From NCBI GenBank assembly GCA_016791475.1, contig JAEUWI010000028.1:1-64000 (forward strand): a DNA stretch of 64,000 nt, read 5' to 3'. The notes under the pieces were generated by a model, which was not told where the DNA came from, did not search any database, and worked only from the letters and a program-made list of their open reading frames with translations. Positions within the stretch are counted from its first letter, which is position 1. The number at the start of each line of letters is the position of its first letter. Shown here piece after piece: positions 25,168 to 33,453 of this stretch. The position numbers and the translations under genes were made by a program. The DNA comes from Candidatus Hydrogenedentota bacterium (lineage in GTDB: Bacteria; Hydrogenedentota; Hydrogenedentia; Hydrogenedentales; JAEUWI01).

Positions 25168-25281
25168 CATTCGGCACGGCGGTGCACTCCGCGCCACAAG
25201 GACTTTCCGCGACGTTTCGGTTGACGCCCTTCGCTCGTTCTGCCATGATGGCGGCGGAATCAATCGAAGGAGCTGACCATC

Positions 25282-26076
25282 GTGGGCGTGGATTATGTAC
25301 AGAGCCGCAATTGCAAGGTAAAGCGGGAGCTGGGCGTGGATGTGCTGGTGTCCCGCATCAAGGCGCGGGGCCAGGCGGCGTTGCTGGTACAACGCATCCG
25401 CGATGGCGGGCAGGACCCGATGACGGCCACCATCACGCGGGTGGTGCAGTACCCCAGTGGCCCGGTGGCGGAGCAGGTGACGGTGGCGTCGCTGCTGGAA
25501 ACGGGGCGCAGCCTTGATCCCTATGCGCCGTTGTGCGACGGGTGCACGGCCAACTTCCGCCAGGCGTCTTTCGGCTGCTGCGGCTTTCTCAACTACCCCA
25601 TCGCCCGCGCGGAGGAGGAGTGGTTGATGTCCCGGTTGCCCGAGTCCATGGATTCCGTCGCCGGAGTCTATCTTCGCAACGTGTTCGGGGAGTTACGAAT
25701 TGACGGTGCGACCGTGGCGTCAATTCGCGAGCGGAAGGGGCTCTATTTCGAGCAATGCGAGGCCCCCACGCGGCAGTGGAGCGACGGAAATAGTCAACAC
25801 GCCGTTTCCTCGAATCAGTTGATTCAGTTTCTGTTTTACTCGGGGCCCGTTACGCCGTCGCACGCGATCTTTACGTGCCTGTTTCTCGGGCTTTTGCCGC
25901 ACGATATCGCGCCGGACACGGTGCAATCGATTTTGCGGAATCCGGCCCACCTCCAGGATCATCTGGTCATCGACAGCGGGGCGCTCGCGATGCTTCAGGA
26001 AACGCAGATGGGGATGTTTCTCATGGGGGTAATGAGCGCCGCACTTAGTTTGGAAATCCTCACCATCGACGCGTAG
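25282..26076 (+). CDS. Conserved-looking protein of unknown function with a cysteine cluster
   Basis: A 264-residue protein without signal peptide. I do not recognise the family. Residues 85-106 hold four cysteines in CDGCTANF and SFGCCGFLNYPI, which could bind a metal or cluster. The rest is mixed alpha/beta with a hydrophobic C-terminal helix (MFLMGVMSAALSLEIL). It begins at GTG (25282) with an AAGGAG site 14 bases upstream, 115 bases after the ceramidase-like gene, and ends 12 bases from a convergent gene. Codon use resembles its neighbours, so it is probably real. Confidence 0.7.
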   Translation: MGVDYVQSRNCKVKRELGVDVLVSRIKARGQAALLVQRIRDGGQDPMTATITRVVQYPSGPVAEQVTVASLLETGRSLDPYAPLCDGCTANFRQASFGCCGFLNYPIARAEEEWLMSRLPESMDSVAGVYLRNVFGELRIDGATVASIRERKGLYFEQCEAPTRQWSDGNSQHAVSSNQLIQFLFYSGPVTPSHAIFTCLFLGLLPHDIAPDTVQSILRNPAHLQDHLVIDSGALAMLQETQMGMFLMGVMSAALSLEILTIDA

Positions 26077-26088
26077 GGGAGCTTTCTC

Positions 26089-27111
26089 TTACTGCTCCTT
26101 TTCGAGCCGGACAAATTTCTGCACGCGGTGGGTGGGGCTGTTTTCGTCCACGTCGCCGAAATAGACGTTGCCTGCGTCGTCGAAGCCCATGCCGTGCATC
26201 CAGTCGAGGTGACCGGGTACCAATTCGCCCTCCTTTGCCAGGGGGAAGGCCCAGAGTTCCAAGGCGCGCCCGGTGGTGTCGAATTTCATCAGGATTTGAT
26301 CGTGGGGCGGGTTGCCCAGATTGCCCCGCTCCGTCCATCGGGCGGGGGTGCTCCCGCAGACGAAGATCTCGTCGCGGGAGTTTATGTGGATGCCCCAGGG
26401 GTTGATCAGATTGCGCCACTGTGCGAGGGATTCGCCCGCCTGGTTGAAGACTTGAATGCGGCCGTTGTTACGCTCGCATACATACAGCAGGCCCTGGGAA
26501 TCCATGGCAATGCCATGGGGCTGGCTGAGCTGGCCGGGCCCCACGCCCAGGGTTCCCCACGTCTTCACGAATTTCCCATCCCTGTCGAAGTGGACGATGC
26601 GATTGTTGCCATAGCCGTCCGAAATGAAAACGTCGCCGGCGGGCGATATCGCCATGTCGGTGGGCCCGCTGAGGTGCGATTCATCCTCGCCTGCTTCGTC
26701 GGGTGTTCCGATGGTGAGGAGCAGTTTGCCGTCCTGCTCGAACTTGCGCACGAGGTGCCGCTGGTAGTCCGCGGTCCAGATCCTTCCCTCCCGATCGATC
26801 CGAAGGTAGTGGGGTCCTCTGAAGAGGCCTTCGCCCCAGGAAAACAAGAAATCGCCCGCCGCACTAAAGACCTGCACCGGTGGTTCCGCGCGGTTGAAGG
26901 TCCACACACGGCCCTGACCATCCACGGCTACCCCCGCGATTTGCTCCCACGGAAGAGACGCGGGCTTCTTGGGCCACGCGGGATCCACCTCGTAGCCTGC
27001 CGAAAGATTAACCTTGGGATAGGGTGCGGCGAAAGAGGGCATGGATTGGATCGCCGTTGTGACGCAGGCGATACACAAGACCGCGCGGTTAAGCTCTCGG
27101 ATCGGGGGCAT
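26089..27111 (-). CDS. Exported NHL-repeat beta-propeller protein
   Basis: A signal peptide (to about PSFAAPYPK) is followed by NHL-type blades: IAGVAVDGQGRVWTFNR, GPHYLRIDREGRIWTAD, PTDMAISPAGDVFISDG, QPHGIAMDSQGLLYVCER, NPWGIHINSRDEIFVCG and WMHGMGFDDAGNVYFGD. This resembles the peptidylglycine-lyase (PAL)-like propellers often annotated in these phyla, without proof of that reaction. Length 340. No partner gene is evident; it converges with the unknown Cys-cluster gene. Confidence 0.87.
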   Translation of the reverse strand: MPPIRELNRAVLCIACVTTAIQSMPSFAAPYPKVNLSAGYEVDPAWPKKPASLPWEQIAGVAVDGQGRVWTFNRAEPPVQVFSAAGDFLFSWGEGLFRGPHYLRIDREGRIWTADYQRHLVRKFEQDGKLLLTIGTPDEAGEDESHLSGPTDMAISPAGDVFISDGYGNNRIVHFDRDGKFVKTWGTLGVGPGQLSQPHGIAMDSQGLLYVCERNNGRIQVFNQAGESLAQWRNLINPWGIHINSRDEIFVCGSTPARWTERGNLGNPPHDQILMKFDTTGRALELWAFPLAKEGELVPGHLDWMHGMGFDDAGNVYFGDVDENSPTHRVQKFVRLEKEQ

Positions 27112-27360
27112 TGGGATTGGTCTCCTGGCTGGTCTACCAGGCCATTATCCGATGCCCGCTTGCGTAATGCAACGTGACCAACCTGATTCGCGCTGCTTTT
27201 ACTGGTGGCGATCCAGGCGGTCCTGGTTTGGGCGTATGAGTGTGCCGATCGGTCTGGAGCGATTTTGCCCCTCGAAAACTCGTTCCATACGGAGATGGAT
27301 CCGGCACGCTGAGGAATGGCTGCAGCCGGAGGCGACCGTTGCCGTACATCGCGTCCGAAA

Positions 27361-27389
27361 TTGACTACGGCAACCTGAATCCGTCAAAT
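27361..27389 (+). promoter_or_regulatory. Possible sigma-70 promoter of the Mrp operon
   Basis: TTGACT (27361-27366) is followed after 17 bases by TCAAAT (27384-27389), about 130 bases before the mrpA start. The match is moderate. Otherwise the 407-base gap 27112-27518 shows no gene, hairpin or repeat that I recognise. Confidence 0.4.
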
Positions 27390-27518
27390 CAGCGTGAGCA
27401 AGAATAAAACGCCCCCAGGATTTGTAGAGTAAGTCGTGGCCTGCTCAACCGGTATTTGGGCTTCGACCCGATTTGGCGTGATCCGCGAATGCAAGGAAAG
27501 CAGGGGGCCTAACCTGAT

Positions 27519-29828
27519 TTGTTGACTGATTTAATGCTCTTTCTGTTAATTCTGATTCCACTGGTGGCTGCGGTAGTGTCTGCTCCCTTTTCCCGTCCGG
27601 CGGGCCGGACCTTCGGCTGGGTCATGGCCCTCGCTCCGGCGGGTCTTTGCGTCTGGCTGCTTTTCTTGGTCGATCACGTGGACGAGGGGTGGGTGCAGTC
27701 GCTCCCCTGGGCCCCGCTGGCCGGGCTTGAGCTCAGTCTGCGCCTGGACAGTCTCAGTCTGGCTTTCGGCCTTCTGATTACGGGGATTGGGGCCCTGATC
27801 GTTGTCTATGCGGCTTCCTATTTCGAGGGCGATCCCCGCCGGGGCCGTTTCATGGCCTTTCTCTTTCTCTTCATGGCGGCCATGCTCGGCGTGGTATTCG
27901 CCGACAACGTGATTGCACTCTTCCTATTCTGGGAAATGACCAGTGTCGCGTCCTACCTGTTGATCGGCTTCGAGCATCAGAAAGAAAGCGCGCGACAGGC
28001 GGCCTTGCAGGCGCTACTTACCACGGGTGCGGGCGCCCTGGCGCTTCTCGCGGGCCTGATTCTCCTCGGCAATGCGGCGGGTACCTTTCGGCTGGGCGAG
28101 ATTATCGCAACACCGGGCCTCGCGGAGCACCCCCACTATGTGGCGATCGTCCTGCTGATAGTCGCGGGCGCGGCAACGAAATCGGCCCAGTTTCCGTTCC
28201 ATTTCTGGCTTCCCAATGCGATGGCGGCTCCCACGCCCGCGAGCGCTTATCTCCACAGCTCCACGATGGTAAAAGCCGGTGTTTACCTCCTTGCGCGTCT
28301 CAGCCCGGCGTTGGGGGGGACGGAGCTCTGGTTCTGGCTGCTGGTGGGTCTGGGCACGGCGACGATGTTCGCGGGCGGGTGGCTATCCATGCAGCAGACG
28401 GCCTTGAAGCCCATGCTCGCCTATTCGACTGTTACCGCGCTCGGCACGCTCGTTTTATGTATCGGCCTGGGTACGCCGATGGCCATCAAAGCCTTCAAGG
28501 TTTTCCTTTTTGTGCACGCGTTCTATAAGGCGGCCTTGTTCATGACGGCGGGCACAATGATCCACGCGACCCACGAAGCCCACGTGGAGAAGCTGGGCGG
28601 GCTGGGCCGCGCGATGCCGGCTTCGGCCCTGGCGGCATTGATTGCCAGCCTCTCCATGGGGGGGCTGCCTCCCTTGCTGGGATTTGTGGGCAAGGAATCG
28701 GTCTATGAGGCCCTGCTCTATGCGCCCGTGGCGGGTCCGTGGCTGGTCGGCGCGGCCGTGTTGGCCAACGCGGCCAATGTCTACGTAGCCATCGTCGTCG
28801 GCGTGCTGCCTTTCTGGCGACGGCACGGCGCGCATCCGTCTGTATCGGGCGAGGCTCCCTTTTCGCTCTGGCTGGGTCCCATGGTGTTGGGCGCGCTCGG
28901 CCTGACCTTCGGGCTCTACCCGACCCTGCTGAGTCATCATATTCTCGGTCCCGGTGCCTCGGATGTCATCGGAGCAACGGTGGAGATCAAACTCAAGCTG
29001 TGGCACGGGTTCAATACCGCCCTGCTCCTCAGTATCTCGACCCTGGTGCTGGGTATGGTTGCCGTGTTGTTAAGGCGCCTTCTTCAGCGTTCCGCATCCG
29101 GACTCGCGCCCTTGTACCGCCTGGGGCCGGAAGGGGGCTATCATGGCGCGGTGGCGGGTATGCTCTGGTTCTCAGGGGTGCAAACGAGCTTTCTTCAGCA
29201 CGGCTATCTCCGCTACTACCTGCTGGTCGTAATTGCCTGCGTTATCGGCATGGCGTGCAGCGTACTACCGGACGAAGGCCACGCCCCCGCCTTCCTACTG
29301 GCCGATGCGCGGGTTCACGAACTGATCATCGTCGGCATGATTGCCATCGCGGCCATCGCGCTCACCCGTGTGGAGTCCCGCTTTGGAGCCCTCGCCTGCC
29401 TCGGCGTGGTGGGCTACGGCATGGCCCTGCTCTATGTTTTTTATGGTGCGCCCGATCTTGCGAAAACCCAGATCATCGTGGAATCCCTGTCGGTGGTGTT
29501 GTTCGCCCTGCTTGCGGCGGCCATGCCGGGCTTTAAGAACCTCGCGCCCGTCTCGGTTCGCCGCCGCGATGCGGCCCTCGCCGCGATGGCTGGCATCCTG
29601 ATGGGTCTGCTCGCTTATTTCACTCTGGCAACGGGGCAGGCTCGTTCGGTTTCCGACTTCTATCGCGAGAACAGTCTGCTCCTGGCCCACGGGCGCAACG
29701 TGGTGAATGTGATCCTGGTGGACTTTCGTGCCCTCGATACTCTGGGTGAAATAACGGTGCTGGCTGTTGCCGCCTTCGGTGCCCAGGCGCTCATGCGCCG
29801 CCGCCGCGCGCGAAAGGCCCGCGTATGA
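27519..29828 (+). CDS. mrpA: Mrp Na+/H+ antiporter subunit A, with MbhD/MbhE-like C-terminus
   Basis: MrpA is the large proton-pumping subunit of the multi-subunit Na+/H+ antiporter, homologous to complex I NuoL. The core shows [40 protein letters not shown] (the NuoL-like channel helix) and [18 protein letters not shown]. After about residue 560 the MbhD-like (DUF4040) part ([18 protein letters not shown]) and the MbhE-like end ([18 protein letters not shown]) follow. Length 769 fits. Start: TTG at 27519 or 27522 with an AGGGGGC site, or ATG at 27534. It overlaps mrpB by four bases. Confidence 0.95.
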   Translation: MLTDLMLFLLILIPLVAAVVSAPFSRPAGRTFGWVMALAPAGLCVWLLFLVDHVDEGWVQSLPWAPLAGLELSLRLDSLSLAFGLLITGIGALIVVYAASYFEGDPRRGRFMAFLFLFMAAMLGVVFADNVIALFLFWEMTSVASYLLIGFEHQKESARQAALQALLTTGAGALALLAGLILLGNAAGTFRLGEIIATPGLAEHPHYVAIVLLIVAGAATKSAQFPFHFWLPNAMAAPTPASAYLHSSTMVKAGVYLLARLSPALGGTELWFWLLVGLGTATMFAGGWLSMQQTALKPMLAYSTVTALGTLVLCIGLGTPMAIKAFKVFLFVHAFYKAALFMTAGTMIHATHEAHVEKLGGLGRAMPASALAALIASLSMGGLPPLLGFVGKESVYEALLYAPVAGPWLVGAAVLANAANVYVAIVVGVLPFWRRHGAHPSVSGEAPFSLWLGPMVLGALGLTFGLYPTLLSHHILGPGASDVIGATVEIKLKLWHGFNTALLLSISTLVLGMVAVLLRRLLQRSASGLAPLYRLGPEGGYHGAVAGMLWFSGVQTSFLQHGYLRYYLLVVIACVIGMACSVLPDEGHAPAFLLADARVHELIIVGMIAIAAIALTRVESRFGALACLGVVGYGMALLYVFYGAPDLAKTQIIVESLSVVLFALLAAAMPGFKNLAPVSVRRRDAALAAMAGILMGLLAYFTLATGQARSVSDFYRENSLLLAHGRNVVNVILVDFRALDTLGEITVLAVAAFGAQALMRRRRARKARV

Positions 29829-30250
29829 ATTCCGCCCTCCTTCGAAATTGGACGCCCCTGCTGAAGGCCGTCATGCTGCTGATTTCAGTGCTCCTGCTCC
29901 TGCGAGGGCACAACGAGCCCGGCGGCGGCTTCGTGGGGGGGCTGGTGGCGGCCACCGCGTTCACCGTGCATGCCCTGGCCTACAATGTGAATGCGGCGCG
30001 CCGCTCCGCGCGTTTCTCGCCGCGCACGCTCATGGCCTCGGGCCTACTGGTCGCGCTGATCAGCGGACTGCCGGGATTGTGGAAGGGAGAGCCCTTTTTG
30101 ACGGGTGTCTGGGGTACGCCCGACATTCCCTATCTGGGCAAGATAACACTGGGCACGCCCCTGCTGTTCGACGTCGGCGTCTATCTCGTCGTCGCGGGAG
30201 TCGTGCTGACCATGGTATTTGCCATGCTGGAGGACTACGATGCAACTTAG
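29825..30250 (+). CDS. mrpB: Mrp antiporter subunit B
   Basis: A 141-residue MnhB/MrpB membrane subunit with the family signature [20 protein letters not shown] and a second conserved stretch [20 protein letters not shown]. Four helices are expected. It is coupled to mrpA by an ATGA overlap and overlaps the start of mrpC by 11 bases, as in other Mrp operons. Confidence 0.95.
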   Translation: MNSALLRNWTPLLKAVMLLISVLLLLRGHNEPGGGFVGGLVAATAFTVHALAYNVNAARRSARFSPRTLMASGLLVALISGLPGLWKGEPFLTGVWGTPDIPYLGKITLGTPLLFDVGVYLVVAGVVLTMVFAMLEDYDAT

Positions 30251-30587
30251 TATCGTCGTCCTGATCGCGGTGCTCTTCGGCTGCGGATTTTATCTGTTGC
30301 TTCGGCGAAGCTTTCTCCGGGTCATTCTCGGGCTGATGCTGCTGGGACATGCGGCCAATCTGCTTGTCTTCGTGTCCGCCGGCGTGGCGCGAGGCCCCGC
30401 GCCCCTCGTGGCCGAGGGTATGACCGCCGTGCCCGCACACTCCGCCGATCCGCTGCCTCAGGCCCTGGTGCTAACGGCCATCGTGATCAGCTTCGGCGTT
30501 TCGGCTTTCGCCCTGGTCTTGTTTCGCCGGGCCTATGACATGATCGATTCCGACGACACGGATCAATTGCGCGACACGGTGCATTGA
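30240..30587 (+). CDS. mrpC: Mrp antiporter subunit C
   Basis: A 115-residue NuoK-like subunit with three helices: [38 protein letters not shown] and [20 protein letters not shown]. The last contains the [14 protein letters not shown] signature of MnhC. The ATG at 30240 lies inside the end of mrpB. A 53-base gap then precedes mrpD, the only real spacing in the operon. Confidence 0.95.
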   Translation: MQLSIVVLIAVLFGCGFYLLLRRSFLRVILGLMLLGHAANLLVFVSAGVARGPAPLVAEGMTAVPAHSADPLPQALVLTAIVISFGVSAFALVLFRRAYDMIDSDDTDQLRDTVH

Positions 30588-30640
30588 TCCGACAAAGGGC
30601 CGACAAGCCAGTTACGCGCATCGTGTAGAAGGATTCTTCA

Positions 30641-32143
30641 TTGCTGTTGTTTCTACCAATTGTGATTCCCCTGGCCGCGGGGGCGCTCTGCGCGGCCGCC
30701 GCGACGGCGTGGCCCCGCACAACCCGGTGGATCGGCCTTGCGGGAACGATCGCCTTGCTCGCCGCCGTGATCGCCCTGGCAGTGGAAGTCCAGGGTGGGA
30801 TTCAAGTGGCTCACACGGGGGCCTGGCCCGCACCCTACGGAATCTCTCTTGTGGCCGACGGTCTCTCCGCCATCATGGTGCTCATGACGGGCATCACCGC
30901 CTTGCTTATGGCGATTTTCTCCAACGCCACCATGGATACGCGCCGCTTGAAGGACGGGTACTACTTTCTTTTCTTTGTGCTGCTGGCCGGGGTCAACGGC
31001 GCCTTTCTTACGGGAGATCTATTTAATCTATACGTATGGTTTGAAGTGTTGTTGATCGCGTCCTTCGTGCTCATCGTTCTCGGCGGTACCCGTCGACAGT
31101 TCGGCGGTGCGGTGAAGTATGTCACGATGAACCTTGTGGGATCGGTCGTTTTTCTCTCCGCCGTCGGGATCATCTACGGCAATACCGGCACTCTGAACAT
31201 GGCCCATCTGGCCACGCGCATTCCGGAGATTGAGAGCGGGTCCGTGAGGCAGGCATCCTACGGGCTACTCCTGGTGGCTTTCGGGATCAAGGCGGGCGTT
31301 TTTCCACTATTTTCCTGGCTGCCCGCTTCCTACCATACGCCGCCTCACGTGGTCACGACTCTCTTTTCTGCGCTCCTCACAAAAGTGGGCGTCTACGCAC
31401 TCATCCGCGCCAGCACCCTGTTGTTCCCGGCCGAGCACGCCCAGTTTCAGCCCTTTGTGCTGGTCGTGGCGTCATTGACGATGGTGGCGGGGGTGCTGGG
31501 GGCCGTCGCACAGTACAACCTGCGAAAGCTCCTTTCTTTTCATATCGTAAGCCAGATCGGTTACTTGATCTTTGGCGTTGCGCTGGCCACCGCCGGCAGT
31601 CTGGCGGCCTCGATTTGCTTCATGGTTCACGTCATGGCGGCCAAAGGGGCGCTCTTTGTTTCGGGGGCCTTTATGCACTACCTTCGCGGGACCTCGGACT
31701 TGAAGCAGCTCGGCTCCTTCGCCGCGACCCGACCCGCCTTCGCCCTTTTATTCGCCGTGCCAGCGTTGTCTCTGGCGGGCCTGCCGCCCTTTTCGGGCTT
31801 CGTGGGCAAATATGCCCTCGTGAAGGCGGGTCTGGAGGGCGGTGCCTATATCACGGTTTTTGTATCGCTGGCGGTCAGCATCCTCACCCTCTATTCCATG
31901 ACGAAGATCTGGAACGAGGCCTTTTGGAAGGCCGCCCCCCGTGAAGTCCATGCACACGTGCCGGAGCGCCAACTTTCGCGCGTGCAAACCTGGGGTATAC
32001 TGGCACCCGGCGTGGTGTTGGCGGCCTTCAGTGTGCTCCTTTCCGTCGCCGCCGCCCCGCTCCTCGCCGTGTCGACCGCCGCCGCCGCAGAGCTTCTCGA
32101 CCCTCAGGCGTATATTTCGGCGGTGCTGGGAGTTGCGCCATGA
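30641..32143 (+). CDS. mrpD: Mrp antiporter subunit D
   Basis: MrpD is the second NuoM/N-like proton-translocating subunit. Seen: NLYVWFEVLLIASFVLIVLG, with the conserved helix Glu, then GIKAGVFPLFSWLPASYHTP with the Lys and Pro of the antiporter family, and LAGLPPFSGFVGKYALVKAG. Length 500 is normal. It starts at TTG (30641) with AAGGA eight bases upstream and overlaps mrpE by four bases. Confidence 0.95.
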   Translation: MLLFLPIVIPLAAGALCAAAATAWPRTTRWIGLAGTIALLAAVIALAVEVQGGIQVAHTGAWPAPYGISLVADGLSAIMVLMTGITALLMAIFSNATMDTRRLKDGYYFLFFVLLAGVNGAFLTGDLFNLYVWFEVLLIASFVLIVLGGTRRQFGGAVKYVTMNLVGSVVFLSAVGIIYGNTGTLNMAHLATRIPEIESGSVRQASYGLLLVAFGIKAGVFPLFSWLPASYHTPPHVVTTLFSALLTKVGVYALIRASTLLFPAEHAQFQPFVLVVASLTMVAGVLGAVAQYNLRKLLSFHIVSQIGYLIFGVALATAGSLAASICFMVHVMAAKGALFVSGAFMHYLRGTSDLKQLGSFAATRPAFALLFAVPALSLAGLPPFSGFVGKYALVKAGLEGGAYITVFVSLAVSILTLYSMTKIWNEAFWKAAPREVHAHVPERQLSRVQTWGILAPGVVLAAFSVLLSVAAAPLLAVSTAAAAELLDPQAYISAVLGVAP

Positions 32144-32613
32144 AGGCTCTCTTCCTGAATCTGCTCCTCGCCCTGACCTGGTGCGCCGCATCCGGGGCGG
32201 TGAATACCCAGAACTTTGCTCTGGGCTTCCTGGTGGGCTTCACGATTCTGAGCGTCCAGACCGAGATCAGCCGCGGCGGGAAGTACCGCAAGAAGGTCTG
32301 GTACGTGTTTGTGTTCGCGCTGTATTTCCTGCGCGAGGTGCTTGTCGGAGCACTTCAAGTGGCCTGGGCGGTCATCTGGCCTTTTCGCGCAATCCGACCG
32401 GGCATTGTGGCGCTGCCCCTGTCGGCGCGAACGACGATCCAGCAGACCTTGCTGGCGAATGCCATGACGCTGACGCCGGGAACAATGAGCGTCGAGCTCA
32501 GCGCCGACGGCAAGACCCTTTATGTACACGTGATGGATATGGAGAATGCGGACGAAGTGCGCCGGAAATTCAAGAGCGGCCTGGAAGCGCACCTGTTGAG
32601 GATGCTGTCCTGA
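32140..32613 (+). CDS. mrpE: Mrp antiporter subunit E
   Basis: A 157-residue MnhE family subunit: N-terminal helices (LNLLLALTWCAASG and ALGFLVGFTIL), the middle YFLREVLVGALQVAWAVI, and the conserved cytoplasmic part LLANAMTLTPGTMSVELS, followed by LYVHVMD. It is coupled to mrpD by ATGA and followed 12 bases later by mrpF. Confidence 0.95.
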   Translation: MKALFLNLLLALTWCAASGAVNTQNFALGFLVGFTILSVQTEISRGGKYRKKVWYVFVFALYFLREVLVGALQVAWAVIWPFRAIRPGIVALPLSARTTIQQTLLANAMTLTPGTMSVELSADGKTLYVHVMDMENADEVRRKFKSGLEAHLLRMLS

Positions 32614-32625
32614 GGAGATCCCGAG

Positions 32626-32892
32626 ATGATAGAAACCCATATTAAGTACATCATGGTTGTCTATGGGGTCGCACTTCTCCTTGCGCTCGCACGGCTTATC
32701 AAGGGGCCCACACTGGCGGACCGCGTGATCTCGCTCGACTTTATCATGACCTGCGTCATCGGAATGATCGTGGTCGATGCTATCGCCACGGGCGAGTCCC
32801 ACTTCCTCAGCGTGGCCATTGTGGCCGCATTACTCGGCTTTGTAGGAACCCTGGCCTTCGCCATGTATATCCAACGGAGGGCGGGGCAATGA
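32626..32892 (+). CDS. mrpF: Mrp antiporter subunit F
   Basis: An 88-residue three-helix subunit with the MnhF pattern LARLIKGPTLADRVISLDFI, containing the conserved Asp of DRV. AGGAGAT precedes the ATG. It overlaps mrpG by four bases. Confidence 0.95.
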   Translation: MIETHIKYIMVVYGVALLLALARLIKGPTLADRVISLDFIMTCVIGMIVVDAIATGESHFLSVAIVAALLGFVGTLAFAMYIQRRAGQ

Positions 32893-33236
32893 CCGATCAT
32901 CTGGTCGTAGGACTCTTGTGGGTCGGTGCCGTCTTCACACTGGTCGCCGCGATCGGCATCGTCCGACTGCCCGACGTTTTTCTCCGCATGCATGCGGCGG
33001 CGAAGGCGGGCACCGTTGGCGTCATCTCGGGCCTGCTTGCGCTGACCCTGCATTTCGATGAACCCGCCATCCGCGCGCGCGCCGTGTTAATCGCTCTCTT
33101 TCTGTGCATCACCGCGCCCATCGTGGCGCAGGTGCTGGCGCGGGCCGCACTCGCCGCCCGGACCCCCATGTGTCCCCGAACCCGGTGTGAGGAGTGGACG
33201 GCCGACGAGGCCCACAAGCGAGGTGACACAAAGTAG
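32889..33236 (+). CDS. mrpG: Mrp antiporter subunit G
   Basis: A 115-residue MnhG subunit with the signature GIVRLPDVFLRMHAAAKAGT and two further helices. It closes a complete A-B-C-D-E-F-G set, so the complex should be functional in Na+ extrusion and pH homeostasis. The C-terminal tail is charged (RTRCEEWTADEAHKRGDTK). No clear terminator follows in the 217 bases before the next gene. Confidence 0.94.
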   Translation: MTDHLVVGLLWVGAVFTLVAAIGIVRLPDVFLRMHAAAKAGTVGVISGLLALTLHFDEPAIRARAVLIALFLCITAPIVAQVLARAALAARTPMCPRTRCEEWTADEAHKRGDTK

Positions 33237-33453
33237 CGTTGTTGGCCCACGATCACCCGCCCGTGATCCGCGGCCAGCAAGCGCCCTACGGACCTGTCGT
33301 GCAGACTCTGATAAAGGGCGATACAGCGCCGGACCGGAAATGGCATCGCACTCAGCGAAGGGCTATGATACCGGCTGCGGGTTCCGACCGTGAAGGTTCT
33401 TCGACAATGAAGGAGCCCGCTCCATTTTCCACGGTTTACTCTGGAGTTCTCTC

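Noticed and set aside
33237-33453. Possible promoter (TATGAT at 33364-33369) before the heparinase-type gene
   Set aside because: No acceptable -35 element is found at a suitable distance.
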